Made by a program: the position numbers and the translations under genes. Source: Candidatus Rhodoferax mariagerensis (lineage in GTDB: Bacteria; Pseudomonadota; Gammaproteobacteria; Burkholderiales; Burkholderiaceae_C). From it: DNA of 64,000 nt. The stretch lies in NCBI GenBank assembly GCA_016719055.1, contig JADKAW010000015.1, forward strand, positions 1-64,000. Reading direction: 5' to 3'. Positions 7,850-17,740 of this stretch are shown here, piece after piece (the first letter of the stretch is position 1; each line of letters begins with the position of its first letter). Under the pieces are notes generated by a model. It ran no database searches and was not told the DNA's origin. It saw only the letters and a list, made by a program, of their open reading frames with translations.

Positions 7850-9865
7850 CTATTTGAGCCAGACGAAGTACGTCATCAACACAAAAACACCCAAGACCAT
7901 GGTTAAGGCATAGTCATAAAGATAACCTGTTTGGACTTTACGAACCACACCCGAAAACCATCCAACAGCTCGCCAAGAACCATTGACGCATGCACCGTCA
8001 ATAATTGCTTGATCTCCCACCTTCCAAAGCACAACCCCCAAGCCACGAGCACCGGCTGCCAGGACATTTTCATTAAACCAGTCCATGTAGTACTTGTTAT
8101 CAAGCAACTTGTAAACTGCCGACACACGTTGCTTGATCGCTTCAGGCAATGATGGGTTGACCATATAAAGATAGTATGCAGAAACAACACCTGATAAAGC
8201 TAACCAAAAAGGCGCAGCCATCAATCCATGGGTAGCAAGTTGCCAAGGGCCATGGAACTCCTCGCGCAACACATCCATTGCCTTATGGATTTCGGAGTTG
8301 ACAAGTATTGCGTCTTTGAAAAGATCACCGAACAACATGGGACCTATGGTAAAGAAACCTATAAACACCGAAGGAATGGCCAGTAAAACCAGCGGCAACG
8401 TCACAACCCAAGGCGACTCGTGAGGTTTGTGGTGAGCGCCATGCTGGTCATGATGTCCGTGATGATGCGAATCAGGATTCTGCTCAAATCGCTCAGCACC
8501 ATGAAACACTAAAAAATACATCCGAAAGGAGTAAAAGGCCGTTACAAATACACCCGCGAGTACCGCAAAGTATGCAAAACCTGCTGCAGGCAGACTACTG
8601 GCATGCACCGCCATAATGATTTCATCTTTTGAATAAAATCCTGAAAACAGCGGTGTACCGATCAGCGCCAAGGACCCCAACAGAGAAGTTATCCAGGTGA
8701 TCGGCATATATTTACGCAGCCCACCCATCCAGCGAATATCTTGGTTGTGGTGAACTCCCATAATGACTGAACCTGCAGCCAAAAATAATAGCGCCTTGAA
8801 AAAAGCGTGGGTCATCAGGTGGAAAACAGCGACAGAGTATGCCGATGCGCCAAGAGCAACCGTCATATAACCCAGTTGGGAAAGCGTTGAGTAGGCAACC
8901 ACACGTTTGATATCATTTTGAATGATGCCTAAAAATCCCATGAACAAGGCTGTAATTCCACCGATTGCTAGAATCACATTAAGCGCTGTCTCACTGAGTT
9001 CAAACAAGGGTGACATACGTGCAACCATGAAAATCCCAGCAGTCACCATGGTTGCTGCATGGATCAATGCTGAAATTGGGGTCGGGCCCTCCATGGAGTC
9101 AGGTAACCAAACATGCAAAGGAAACTGAGCAGATTTGCCCATTGCGCCGATAAAAAGACAAATACAAATAACGGTTACCAACATCCAATCGGTGCCCGGA
9201 AGCATAAGCTTCGACAGCTCATCCGTTTTTGAAAATGCCTCGGTATAGTTCAGCGTGCCTGCATATGCGACCAGCAGACCTATGCCCAAGATAAAACCGA
9301 AATCCCCAACACGGTTTACCAAAAAAGCCTTCATATTTGCAAAAATTGCAGTGGGCTTGTTGAACCAGAAACCAATCAGCAGGTATGACACCAAACCAAC
9401 GGCTTCCCAGCCAAAAAACAGCTGCAACATGTTGTTACTCATCACGAGCATCAACATGGAGAATGTAAATAGAGAGATATAGGCGAAAAATCGGTTGTAT
9501 CCCTCATCCTCTTCCATATAACCTACGGTGTAGATGTGAACCATGAGAGAAACGAAACTAACAACACACATCATCATGGCACTCAAGCCATCAATCAGGA
9601 AACCAACTTCCATCTTGAGACCACCTACTACCATCCACGTGTAGATCGTTTCATTAAAACGAGCACCATCCAACGCGACAGCCTTCAGGGTCAACGCCGA
9701 CAGAAGGAAAGACACAAACACGCCTGATATGGCCAAAGTATGCGACACACGGCGGCCAATTAGATTTCCACCAAACTTGGTTCCAAAAAAGCCGGCTAAA
9801 ACAGCACCAACCAAGGGCGCCAGCGGAATAGCGATCAGGCTTGCAGTAGAAAGGGTTTGTACCAT
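7850..9865 (-). CDS. nuoL: NADH-quinone oxidoreductase subunit L
   Basis: A 671-residue membrane subunit of complex I: the distal proton-pumping subunit with the long amphipathic lateral helix at its C-terminus. Family core: FFGWEAVGLVSYLLIGFW, KSAQFPLHVWLPDSMEGPTP, ALIHAATMVTAGIFMVAR, IIQNDIKRVVAYSTLSQLGY. Unusual detail: a loop near residue 455-480 is very rich in histidine (SHHHGHHDQHGAHHKPHES), between two hydrophobic segments. It lies 6 bases after nuoK and 13 before nuoM. Confidence 0.97.
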   Translation of the reverse strand: MVQTLSTASLIAIPLAPLVGAVLAGFFGTKFGGNLIGRRVSHTLAISGVFVSFLLSALTLKAVALDGARFNETIYTWMVVGGLKMEVGFLIDGLSAMMMCVVSFVSLMVHIYTVGYMEEDEGYNRFFAYISLFTFSMLMLVMSNNMLQLFFGWEAVGLVSYLLIGFWFNKPTAIFANMKAFLVNRVGDFGFILGIGLLVAYAGTLNYTEAFSKTDELSKLMLPGTDWMLVTVICICLFIGAMGKSAQFPLHVWLPDSMEGPTPISALIHAATMVTAGIFMVARMSPLFELSETALNVILAIGGITALFMGFLGIIQNDIKRVVAYSTLSQLGYMTVALGASAYSVAVFHLMTHAFFKALLFLAAGSVIMGVHHNQDIRWMGGLRKYMPITWITSLLGSLALIGTPLFSGFYSKDEIIMAVHASSLPAAGFAYFAVLAGVFVTAFYSFRMYFLVFHGAERFEQNPDSHHHGHHDQHGAHHKPHESPWVVTLPLVLLAIPSVFIGFFTIGPMLFGDLFKDAILVNSEIHKAMDVLREEFHGPWQLATHGLMAAPFWLALSGVVSAYYLYMVNPSLPEAIKQRVSAVYKLLDNKYYMDWFNENVLAAGARGLGVVLWKVGDQAIIDGACVNGSWRAVGWFSGVVRKVQTGYLYDYALTMVLGVFVLMTYFVWLK

Positions 9866-9871
9866 TGTTTA

Positions 9872-10180
9872 TTACCCCTTCAACGAATCAAGTTCGTCCA
9901 CGTTAATGTTCGACTTGTTACGAAATAACAGAACCAGTATGGCTAGACCAATGGCAGATTCAGCAGCTGCAACGGTCAATACAAAGAAAACGAATATCTG
10001 ACCATTCATATCACCGAGGTAATGTGAGAACGCCACGAAATTTGTATTGACTGCCAATAGCATCAGCTCGATGGCCATCATCAAAACAATCAGGTTCTTT
10101 CTGTTGAGAAAAATTCCAACAACTGATAACGCAAACAAGATTGCACCCAACGACAAAAAATGGCCTAATGTCAGCGTCAT
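9872..10180 (-). CDS. nuoK: NADH-quinone oxidoreductase subunit K
   Basis: A 102-residue, three-helix membrane subunit of complex I, normal length. Conserved features are the family opening TLGHFLSLGAILFALSVVGI, the acidic residue in MMAIELMLLAVN, and FVLTVAAAESAIGLAIL. Its ATG overlaps the nuoJ stop by 4 bases, suggesting translational coupling. Confidence 0.97.
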   Translation of the reverse strand: MTLTLGHFLSLGAILFALSVVGIFLNRKNLIVLMMAIELMLLAVNTNFVAFSHYLGDMNGQIFVFFVLTVAAAESAIGLAILVLLFRNKSNINVDELDSLKG

Positions 10181-10836
10181 GCTTTTCCCCCTACTGGCGG
10201 TTCTTCCGGCGTATCAATCGGCAAGGCAGGTTTTGTCGCAGTAAGTTTGACAACAGTCATTCGGTCTTTCGCCTTCACCCGTACTTGGTCACCAGGGTTA
10301 ATCGCCTTGCTGTCCTTGCGCGCACGCAACGTCAGTGCAATCGCTGAAATCATGGCGACCAACAGAAGTGCTGCAGCGACTTCAAGCGGGTAGAGATACT
10401 GTGTGTACAACAGCTTGCCCAACTCGCGTGTGTTGGAGACCTCCACCCCAGCCTTTGCTACCGCATTGACGGCAAGTGCGTCTTCACTCACACGAAAACC
10501 GCCCATCAGCAACGCCGACATTTCAAGGATAACAAACACACCAACAACTGCGGCTAACGGAAAGTGCTTCCAAAATCCTATTCGCATGGTTTCAATATTG
10601 ACATCGAGCATCATCACAACAAACAAGAAAAGCACCATGACAGCACCGACGTAAACCAGAACCAATGAAAGCGACAAAAATTCGGCTTTCAACAGCATCC
10701 ATATCATCGCGGCCTGAAAAAAAGTCAGCACCAAGTACAAAACAGCATAAATCGGGTTTCTTGCAGTAATGACTCGAAACGCCGCAAACAGCAACACAAT
10801 CGAAAATAAATAAAAAAGACCGGTCGTTACACTCAT
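10177..10836 (-). CDS. nuoJ: NADH-quinone oxidoreductase subunit J
   Basis: A 219-residue membrane subunit of complex I. The first 165 residues form the five-helix NuoJ core (ITARNPIYAVLYLVLTFF, LVLVYVGAVMVLFLFVVMML). The C-terminal 45 residues are a hydrophilic basic tail (VRVKAKDRMTVVKLTATKPA) typical of longer betaproteobacterial versions. Starts 25 bases after nuoI and overlaps nuoK by 4 bases. Confidence 0.96.
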   Translation of the reverse strand: MSVTTGLFYLFSIVLLFAAFRVITARNPIYAVLYLVLTFFQAAMIWMLLKAEFLSLSLVLVYVGAVMVLFLFVVMMLDVNIETMRIGFWKHFPLAAVVGVFVILEMSALLMGGFRVSEDALAVNAVAKAGVEVSNTRELGKLLYTQYLYPLEVAAALLLVAMISAIALTLRARKDSKAINPGDQVRVKAKDRMTVVKLTATKPALPIDTPEEPPVGGKA

Positions 10837-10861
10837 GATTTGAATTCTTTCTTACGGCAGA

Positions 10862-11401
10862 TCATCTGTATTTGGCATCAGCCGACTTACTCATGGCAAT
10901 TTCTGATTCATACCGGTCACCAACAGCTAAAAGCATCTCTTTGGTGAAATACAAGTCACCACGTTTTTCGCCATGATATTCAAGAATATTAGTTTCAACA
11001 ATGGAGTCAACAGGACAACTTTCTTCGCAGAACCCACAAAAAATACACTTGCTAAGGTCGATGTCATAGCGGGTTGTTCTGCGTGATCCATCCTGCCGAA
11101 TGTCAGACTCAATGGTAATTGCCATGGCTGGACACACCGCTTCACACAACTTACAGGCGATGCACCGCTCTTCGCCGTTTTCGTACCGACGCAGTGCGTG
11201 AAGTCCCCGAAAACGCGGTGACAGAGGTGTTTTTTCCTCAGGATACTCAAGCGTGATCTTGCTTCGGAACGCATATTTCCCAGTCAGTCTCATGCCTTTG
11301 AGCAATTCGACCAAAAAGAAACTTGACAAAAAATCCTTCAGCGAGAAGGCTCGTACTGATGCGTTTGCAGCGGGGTGTGAGGTTGGTGTAGACATAATCA
11401 A
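10862..11401 (-). CDS. nuoI: NADH-quinone oxidoreductase subunit I
   Basis: A 179-residue peripheral arm subunit carrying two [4Fe-4S] clusters (N6a and N6b) that pass electrons from NuoG toward NuoB. Both ferredoxin motifs are intact: Cys80-x2-Cys83-x2-Cys86-x3-Cys90 (CIACKLCEAVCP) and Cys119-x2-Cys122-x2-Cys125-x3-Cys129 (CIFCGFCEESCP). The N-terminus opens MIMSTPTSHP; the second ATG, two codons on, is an equally possible start. It follows nuoH by 6 bases. Confidence 0.97.
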   Translation of the reverse strand: MIMSTPTSHPAANASVRAFSLKDFLSSFFLVELLKGMRLTGKYAFRSKITLEYPEEKTPLSPRFRGLHALRRYENGEERCIACKLCEAVCPAMAITIESDIRQDGSRRTTRYDIDLSKCIFCGFCEESCPVDSIVETNILEYHGEKRGDLYFTKEMLLAVGDRYESEIAMSKSADAKYR

Positions 11402-11407
11402 CTCGAA

Positions 11408-12490
11408 TTACTTCCAAATGTTCCAAGGGGTTTGCATCCATACCCCAATAAACACCAGCCACACCAACGTTACTGGAATAAATATCTTCCAACCCAAACG
11501 CATGATCTGGTCATACCGAAACCGCGGGAATGTGACGCGCACCCAGATAAAAAGAGTCATCACAAAGAATGTCTTGAGACCAAGCCAAATCCACCCTGGA
11601 ATCCAATTGAAAAATACACTGTCAATGGGGGACAACCATCCTCCGAAAAACATCGTTGTTGCCAATATTGAAACTAACCAGATATTTGCATACTCAGCCA
11701 TCTGGAACATCGCCCAAGACATGCCTGAATACTCGACCATGTGGCCAGCAACAATTTCTGACTCACCTTCAATCACATCAAAGGGCGTCCGATTGGTTTC
11801 CGCCAGTCCTGAAACAAAGTAAACAACCAAAATTGGCAACAACGGGAGCCAATTCCAGGACAAAAATGACAAGCCCATTTGCGCAAAATAGCCTTTCCCC
11901 TGACCCGCAACGATATCTGACAAATTCAAACTTGCCGAAATCATCAATACGATCAGGAAACAAAAGCCCATGGCTATTTCATAACTGACCATTTGAGCTG
12001 ACGCGCGCAGTGCTCCTAAAAATGCATACTTTGAGTTGGACGACCACCCTGAGATGATCACGCCATACACTTCCATGGAGGTAATGGCCATAAGGAACAA
12101 CAACCCGGCATTGAGGTTGGCCACGGCTATTTCGGGGCCAAACGGAATAACAGCCCAAGCCGCCAAGGCTGGCCCCACTGTCAACACTGGCCCTAGATAG
12201 AAAAGCACTTTGTCCGAAGCGGCAGGTCGAACAATTTCTTTGGTCATGAGCTTCAAGGCATCAGCGATTGGCTGCAACAAGCCCCAAGGACCGACGCGAT
12301 TCGGTCCTAATCGAATCTGCACCCACCCTAAAAGCTTCCGCTCCCAAAGAGTTGCATAAGTAACCGCCCCCATAACCAACATCAAAACCAAGGTCACTTT
12401 AATTAAAGCCCAGATGGTCGGCCAAGCGATGGCACCCCACCAAGGTGCGCTGACCAGCCCTTGACCAAAGGAGAAAATAAAGTCAATCAT
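11408..12490 (-). CDS. nuoH: NADH-quinone oxidoreductase subunit H
   Basis: A 360-residue membrane subunit that forms the quinone chamber next to NuoB/NuoD. Conserved signatures are present: ERKLLGWVQIRLGPNRVGP, LLQPIADALKLMTKE, the acidic cytoplasmic loop SGLAETNRTPFDVIEGESE, and the C-terminal FPRFRYDQIMRLGWK. Normal length. Its ATG overlaps the end of nuoG by 4 bases. Confidence 0.97.
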   Translation of the reverse strand: MIDFIFSFGQGLVSAPWWGAIAWPTIWALIKVTLVLMLVMGAVTYATLWERKLLGWVQIRLGPNRVGPWGLLQPIADALKLMTKEIVRPAASDKVLFYLGPVLTVGPALAAWAVIPFGPEIAVANLNAGLLFLMAITSMEVYGVIISGWSSNSKYAFLGALRASAQMVSYEIAMGFCFLIVLMISASLNLSDIVAGQGKGYFAQMGLSFLSWNWLPLLPILVVYFVSGLAETNRTPFDVIEGESEIVAGHMVEYSGMSWAMFQMAEYANIWLVSILATTMFFGGWLSPIDSVFFNWIPGWIWLGLKTFFVMTLFIWVRVTFPRFRYDQIMRLGWKIFIPVTLVWLVFIGVWMQTPWNIWK

Positions 12491-14625
12491 GCGGCCACCT
12501 CCTGAATCCCAGCAACCTTGGCATCAGTGGTCATCTGCAATGCTGATGCTCGGCGCACAATACCATCGAGTTGATAGATCTCTGCTACGCATGGTTCAAC
12601 CTGAGATGGCACTGATGTCGTACTCAAACTGGCCGCATTGCTAAGGCGATTTGCTGGAACTTGGTCAAACACAGTGCCGTCACCGCCCGAAAGCAAGTGA
12701 GCCAACACGTCTTTAGAAGAATCAAAGTCAAAACCCGGCAAATTCAGCGTATTGGCGAGCGCTCGTAATACCTTCCAGGCTGGCCGCGCTTCTCCAAGAG
12801 GCTTGACGACTGCATGAAAACTCTGCACTCTGCCTTCAGCATTGATGAAGGTTCCGGAGGTTTCAGTGAAAGGTGACACTGGCAAGAGCACATCGCTGAA
12901 CGCCATATTTGCCTTGAATGGGCTTAATGTCACAACCATTTCGCATGACTGAAAGGCTTCAGTTGCTGAAGCTCCCGCGGCCGAGTCAAACTGTGGCTCG
13001 TTATTGAGCAAAACACATGCTTTGAGCGCTCCCTTCAGCATCTGACCCGCATTTAAACCGTGTTCGCCGGGCAATGCGCCCGCCAACTGTGCACCAACGG
13101 TGTTCGCTGCTTCAGTCAAATAACCAACCACAGCACCCGCATGGGTACCGATCCATTGCGCCAATGCCAATAATTGGTTGGCCTGCGAGTGATGAGCAGC
13201 AGCATTTCCCAGCAAAATCGCTTTGCGCTCCCCTGTCAGCAAGGAGCGCGCAATGAGTTGGGCGCTTTCGCTGACTTGTCCCATCTGAGGCGCAGGTACG
13301 TTTTTCTCTGCAGCCACAGCCGCAGCAATATCCGCCAATGTTTGCACCCACTCAGACGATGGCAAAACACGCCCGTGGCGAACAGCCATAGCCCAACTGA
13401 TAGGCTGTGAACTGATTGCACTGAGTTCACAACCACCTCTGACAGCCTGCCTGATGCGCTGCGCGAATAGCGGATGGTCCTTGCGAAGATCTGAGCCCAC
13501 AACCAGCACGCTTTGCAGATTGGACAAGTCAGAAATAGCCATGCCCAGATACCGCGCGCCTGTTTGATTTACCTCAAACTCCGCATTACGAAGCCGGTAG
13601 TCTATATTTTCGCTACCGAGACCCCGGATCAGCGCACCAGCAAGGTACAACTCTTCCAGGGTGGAGTGTGGACTTACCAAGGCACCCAGCGACGACGCAC
13701 CGTGGTCCGCTTTGATGCTTTTCAAACCGTTGGCCACATATTCCAATGCGGTCTTCCAATCAACTGTTTTCCATTCGCCGCCTTGTTTTACCATTGGCGC
13801 GTTCAATCGATGCTCGCTATTGAGCGCTTCGTATGAGAACCTGTCACGATCAGCTATCCAGCACTCGTTGACAGCTTCATTTTCCAGCGGCACAACACGC
13901 ATGACCCTGTCATTTTTTACTTGCACAATTAAATTTGCGCCCGTCGAATCATGTGGGCTCACGGATTTACGACGCGAAAGCTCCCAAGTGCGAGCACTGT
14001 AGCGAAACGGTTTGCTGGTGAGCGCACCCACGGGGCATATATCAATCATGTTTCCCGACAACTCGGAATCCACCGATTGACCAACAAAGGTCTCAATTTC
14101 GGCATGTTCACCCCGATGTGACATGCCCAATTCCATGATGCCAGCGATTTCCTGACCAAAACGGACACATCGCGTGCAATGGATGCATCGGCTCATTTCT
14201 TCCATTGAAATCAGTGGTCCGATATCCTTGTGAAAAACAACTCGCTTTTCTTCTTCGTAACGCGATGTCATTCCTCCATAACCGACAGCCAAGTCCTGCA
14301 ACTGACACTCTCCACCCTGGTCACAAATTGGGCAGTCCAGAGGGTGATTGATCAGTAAAAACTCCATGACCGACTTTTGAGCCTTTATCGCTTTTTCAGT
14401 CTTGGTATGCACCACCATGCCCTGAGTCACAGGTGTTGCACAAGCAGGCATGGGCTTGGGCAATTTTTCAACGTCGACCAAGCACATACGGCAACTGGCA
14501 GCGATGCTGAGTTTCTTGTGATAGCAAAAATGGGGAATATAGGTGCCGGCCTTTTCAGCCGCATGCATGATCATGCTGCCTTCGACGATGTCCACCTTCT
14601 TGCCGTCGAGTTCGATTTCAATCAT
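12487..14625 (-). CDS. nuoG: NADH-quinone oxidoreductase subunit G
   Basis: A 712-residue peripheral arm subunit. The N-terminal ferredoxin domain has the [2Fe-2S] cysteines 34, 45, 48 and 62; then come the His/Cys-ligated cluster region (DCPICDQGGECQLQDLA) and the [4Fe-4S] motif CIHCTRCVRFG. The remainder is a molybdopterin-oxidoreductase-like domain that has lost its cofactor. The length is shorter than the roughly 900 residues of E. coli NuoG, as is usual in betaproteobacteria. It follows nuoF by 12 bases and overlaps nuoH by 4. Confidence 0.96.
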   Translation of the reverse strand: MIEIELDGKKVDIVEGSMIMHAAEKAGTYIPHFCYHKKLSIAASCRMCLVDVEKLPKPMPACATPVTQGMVVHTKTEKAIKAQKSVMEFLLINHPLDCPICDQGGECQLQDLAVGYGGMTSRYEEEKRVVFHKDIGPLISMEEMSRCIHCTRCVRFGQEIAGIMELGMSHRGEHAEIETFVGQSVDSELSGNMIDICPVGALTSKPFRYSARTWELSRRKSVSPHDSTGANLIVQVKNDRVMRVVPLENEAVNECWIADRDRFSYEALNSEHRLNAPMVKQGGEWKTVDWKTALEYVANGLKSIKADHGASSLGALVSPHSTLEELYLAGALIRGLGSENIDYRLRNAEFEVNQTGARYLGMAISDLSNLQSVLVVGSDLRKDHPLFAQRIRQAVRGGCELSAISSQPISWAMAVRHGRVLPSSEWVQTLADIAAAVAAEKNVPAPQMGQVSESAQLIARSLLTGERKAILLGNAAAHHSQANQLLALAQWIGTHAGAVVGYLTEAANTVGAQLAGALPGEHGLNAGQMLKGALKACVLLNNEPQFDSAAGASATEAFQSCEMVVTLSPFKANMAFSDVLLPVSPFTETSGTFINAEGRVQSFHAVVKPLGEARPAWKVLRALANTLNLPGFDFDSSKDVLAHLLSGGDGTVFDQVPANRLSNAASLSTTSVPSQVEPCVAEIYQLDGIVRRASALQMTTDAKVAGIQEVAA

Positions 14626-14637
14626 CTTGGGACTCGC

Positions 14638-15990
14638 TCAAACGTAAGCTGGGACCATACAGGTCTTGTGCTCAACGTGATATTCAAATTCGCCGCGGAA
14701 ATGCTTCAACATTGCTCGCACAGGCATGGCAGCCGCATCGCCCAACGCACAAATTGTGCGCCCCTGAATGTCGCTCGCCACACTGTCAAGCAAGTCCATG
14801 TCACTTGATCGACCTTGTCCGTTTTCAATGCGATCAACTACACGCCATAACCATCCGGTGCCCTCACGGCAAGGGGTGCATTGCCCACAAGACTCATGCA
14901 TGTAGAAATAGCTTAAACGCTGCAGGCTCTTCACCATACAACGACTGTCGTCCATCACAATCACTGCGCCAGACCCCAACATCGAGCCAGCTTTGGCAAT
15001 CGAGTCGTAATCCATGGTGCAGTCCAACATGATTGACGCCGGCAAGATCGGCGATGACGAGCCCCCAGGAATCACTGCTTTGAGTTTTCGGCCACCGCGA
15101 ACGCCACCCGCCAACTCAAGCACTTTGGCAAATGGCGTGCCCATCGGCACCTCAAAATTACCGGGGCATTCGACGTCGCCACTCATCGAGTAAATTTTGG
15201 TGCCCCCGTTGTTAGGCTTGCCACAGGCTAAATAGGCTGGCCCACCGTTTCGGATGATCCAGGGTACCGCAGCAAAAGTTTCTGTATTGTTAATCGTTGT
15301 AGGCTTGCCATACAAACCAAAACTGGCCGGGAAGGGTGGCTTGAATCGGGGTTGTCCTTTTTTCCCTTCAAGAGACTCAAGCAGCGCGGTTTCTTCTCCG
15401 CAGATGTAAGCGCCAAATCCATGCGCTGCATGCAACTGAAAACTGAAACTGCTTCCCAGGATGTTGTCTCCTAACAGGCCAGCAGACCGGGCTTCTTCCA
15501 AGGCTTCTTCAAACCGTTCATAGGTTGAAAAGATTTCACCATGGATATAGTTGTACCCCACCACAGTACCCATGGCATAAGCAGCGATTGCCATGCCCTC
15601 AATCACGATATGCGGGTTAAACTCCAATATTTCACGGTCCTTGCAAGTGCCTGGCTCTCCCTCATCAGAATTGCAGACCAAGTACTTGTGACCAGGAAAC
15701 TGGCGCGGCATAAAGCTCCACTTCAGGCCAGTCGGGAAACCAGCCCCACCACGTCCGCGCAACGCTGACTCTTTGACGGTGGCGATCACCTGATCTTGCG
15801 TCATGGCAACACCACCACCGTGACCCAATACCTTTCGCAGCGCTTGGTAGCCACCACGCGCCTCGTAATCTTTCAGACGCCAATTGGATCCGTTCAAACC
15901 CGCCAAAATTTGCGGCTCAATGTGACGGTCATGAAAGCAGGTGGCAACGCCATTTGAACGGAATTGGTCCAGAACTTGCTGCGCTGTCAT
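14638..15990 (-). CDS. nuoF: NADH-quinone oxidoreductase subunit F
   Basis: The 450-residue subunit that binds NADH and FMN and the N3 [4Fe-4S] cluster: the electron entry point of complex I. Visible motifs: the glycine-rich NADH-binding GRGGAGFPTGLKW, the FMN site region NSDEGEPGTCKDR and GAYICGEETALLESLEG, and the cluster motif ESCGQCTPCREG. The start at 15990 is chosen because GGGGGA precedes it and the ATG overlaps the nuoE stop by one base (TAATG); a longer reading frame to 16059 would run into nuoE. Confidence 0.95.
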   Translation of the reverse strand: MTAQQVLDQFRSNGVATCFHDRHIEPQILAGLNGSNWRLKDYEARGGYQALRKVLGHGGGVAMTQDQVIATVKESALRGRGGAGFPTGLKWSFMPRQFPGHKYLVCNSDEGEPGTCKDREILEFNPHIVIEGMAIAAYAMGTVVGYNYIHGEIFSTYERFEEALEEARSAGLLGDNILGSSFSFQLHAAHGFGAYICGEETALLESLEGKKGQPRFKPPFPASFGLYGKPTTINNTETFAAVPWIIRNGGPAYLACGKPNNGGTKIYSMSGDVECPGNFEVPMGTPFAKVLELAGGVRGGRKLKAVIPGGSSSPILPASIMLDCTMDYDSIAKAGSMLGSGAVIVMDDSRCMVKSLQRLSYFYMHESCGQCTPCREGTGWLWRVVDRIENGQGRSSDMDLLDSVASDIQGRTICALGDAAAMPVRAMLKHFRGEFEYHVEHKTCMVPAYV

Positions 15991-16478
15991 TATTTGTCCC
16001 CCGCTGCACGCAAACCATCCACCAATTGATCCAGTTTTTCGGGCGTCATAAAACTGCACATCGACCGATCATTCACAAGCATCACCGGCGAGTCAGCGCA
16101 CGCACCCAAACACTCACTTTGCTGCAGGGTGAACAAACCGTCTGGTGTGGTCTCTCCCATGGAAATACCCAACTTCTTTTCCAGGTAATTCAATGTGCTG
16201 ACCCCTTCACGCAACTGGCATGGAAGGTTGGTGCAAACATTCAGTTTGTATTTTCCAACCGGACGCTGGTTGTACATGTTGTAGAAAGTTGTCACCTCGT
16301 GCACAGCCATCACAGGCATGTCAAGGTACTGTGCAATATCCCGCTCAGACGCCTCACTCACATACCCCAACTCTTGTTGGGCAATTGCCAGACAGGCCAT
16401 TACTGCAGATTGCTTTTGATCCGCCGGGTATTTGGCGACTTCGCGAACGAAGCGCACTTTGGATTCTTCAGAAATCAT
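15990..16478 (-). CDS. nuoE: NADH-quinone oxidoreductase subunit E
   Basis: A 162-residue thioredoxin-fold subunit carrying the N1a [2Fe-2S] cluster. The four cysteine ligands are Cys82, Cys87 (VCTNLPCQ), Cys123 and Cys127 (ECLGACADSP). It pairs with NuoF in the NADH dehydrogenase module. The start overlaps the nuoD stop by 4 bases and the stop overlaps the nuoF start by one. Confidence 0.97.
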   Translation of the reverse strand: MISEESKVRFVREVAKYPADQKQSAVMACLAIAQQELGYVSEASERDIAQYLDMPVMAVHEVTTFYNMYNQRPVGKYKLNVCTNLPCQLREGVSTLNYLEKKLGISMGETTPDGLFTLQQSECLGACADSPVMLVNDRSMCSFMTPEKLDQLVDGLRAAGDK

Positions 16479-17728
16479 CGGTCCACTTCCCCAAACACAA
16501 TATCCATGGTGCCGATAATTGACACGGCATCCGCAATCATGTGCCCCTTGCCCATCTCATCCAGAGCTGCCAAATGAACAAATGCTGGCGGTCGAATCTT
16601 CATGCGGTAAGGCTTGTTGGCACCATCACTGATGATGTAGATGCCGAATTCCCCTTTTGGATGTTCAATGGCAGCATAGGTCTCGCCTTCAGGAACACAA
16701 AAACCTTCAGTGAATAGCTTGAAATGGTGAATCAGATCTTCCATGTTGGTCTTCATGGACTCTCGATCAGGTGGCGCAACTTTGCGATTGTCGGTAATTA
16801 CCGGGCCCGGATTCACTCTTAACCAGTCCACACACTGTTTGATGATGTTGTTGGACTGCTTCATTTCCTCCATGCGCACAAGATAGCGGTCATAGGTATC
16901 CCCTGTCTTGCCCACCGGAATATCAAAATCCAATCTGTCATAAATTTCATAGGGCTGTTGTTTTCGCAGATCCCAGGCAAAACCAGAGCCACGCAACATC
17001 GGTCCTGAAAAGCCCAGATTCAAGGCGCGCTCAGGTGTTACAACACCGATGCCTACGGTCCGTTGTTTCCAGATGCGATTTTCTGTCAGCAACGTGTGGT
17101 ATTCACCCAGATATGTTGGAAATCGCTGGGTAAAGTCTTCAATGAAATCCAGAAGACTGCCGCTGCGATTGCGGTTAAGTCCTTCAGTTGACTTTGCACT
17201 GCGAATTTTGTTGGGTTGATGGCGCGGCATTGTGTCCGGCAGATCACGATAAACGCCCCCCGGTCGAAAGTAGGCTGCGTGCATTCGGGCACCACTGACC
17301 GCCTCATACATGTCAAGCAAGTCTTCGCGTTCGCGAAAAGCATACAACATGACAGTCATCGCACCACAGTCGATGGCATGCGCGCCCGCCCAGAGTAAGT
17401 GATTTAACAAACGTGTTATCTCCGCGAACATCACGCGGATGTACTGGGCACGTTCGGGAACCTCTAAACCCAACATTTTTTCCAGAGCCAGACAGTAGGC
17501 CTGCTCATTGCACATCATAGACATGTAATCAAGCCGGTCCATATACGGCAAGGCTTGCAGATAGGTCTTGTTTTCAGCCAGTTTTTCGGTGCCTCGGTGC
17601 AACAAACCAATATGGGGGTCAGCACGTTGAATAACTTCGCCGTCGAGTTCGAGAACGAGCCGCAAAACGCCATGCGCGGCAGGGTGCTGTGGCCCGAAGT
17701 TGAGTGTGTAATTTTTTATATCAGCCAT
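16475..17728 (-). CDS. nuoD: NADH-quinone oxidoreductase subunit D
   Basis: A 417-residue subunit of the 49 kDa family, derived from a NiFe-hydrogenase large subunit, which lines the quinone-binding pocket. Conserved N-terminal LNFGPQHPAAHGVLRLVLEL with the quinone-binding His, then HIGLLHRGTEKL, MDRLDYMSMMCNEQAYCLA and the C-terminal DIVFGEVDR ending are all present. It is a stand-alone nuoD (not the nuoCD fusion of E. coli). Confidence 0.97.
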   Translation of the reverse strand: MADIKNYTLNFGPQHPAAHGVLRLVLELDGEVIQRADPHIGLLHRGTEKLAENKTYLQALPYMDRLDYMSMMCNEQAYCLALEKMLGLEVPERAQYIRVMFAEITRLLNHLLWAGAHAIDCGAMTVMLYAFREREDLLDMYEAVSGARMHAAYFRPGGVYRDLPDTMPRHQPNKIRSAKSTEGLNRNRSGSLLDFIEDFTQRFPTYLGEYHTLLTENRIWKQRTVGIGVVTPERALNLGFSGPMLRGSGFAWDLRKQQPYEIYDRLDFDIPVGKTGDTYDRYLVRMEEMKQSNNIIKQCVDWLRVNPGPVITDNRKVAPPDRESMKTNMEDLIHHFKLFTEGFCVPEGETYAAIEHPKGEFGIYIISDGANKPYRMKIRPPAFVHLAALDEMGKGHMIADAVSIIGTMDIVFGEVDR

Positions 17729-17740
17729 ACCTCAAACTGC

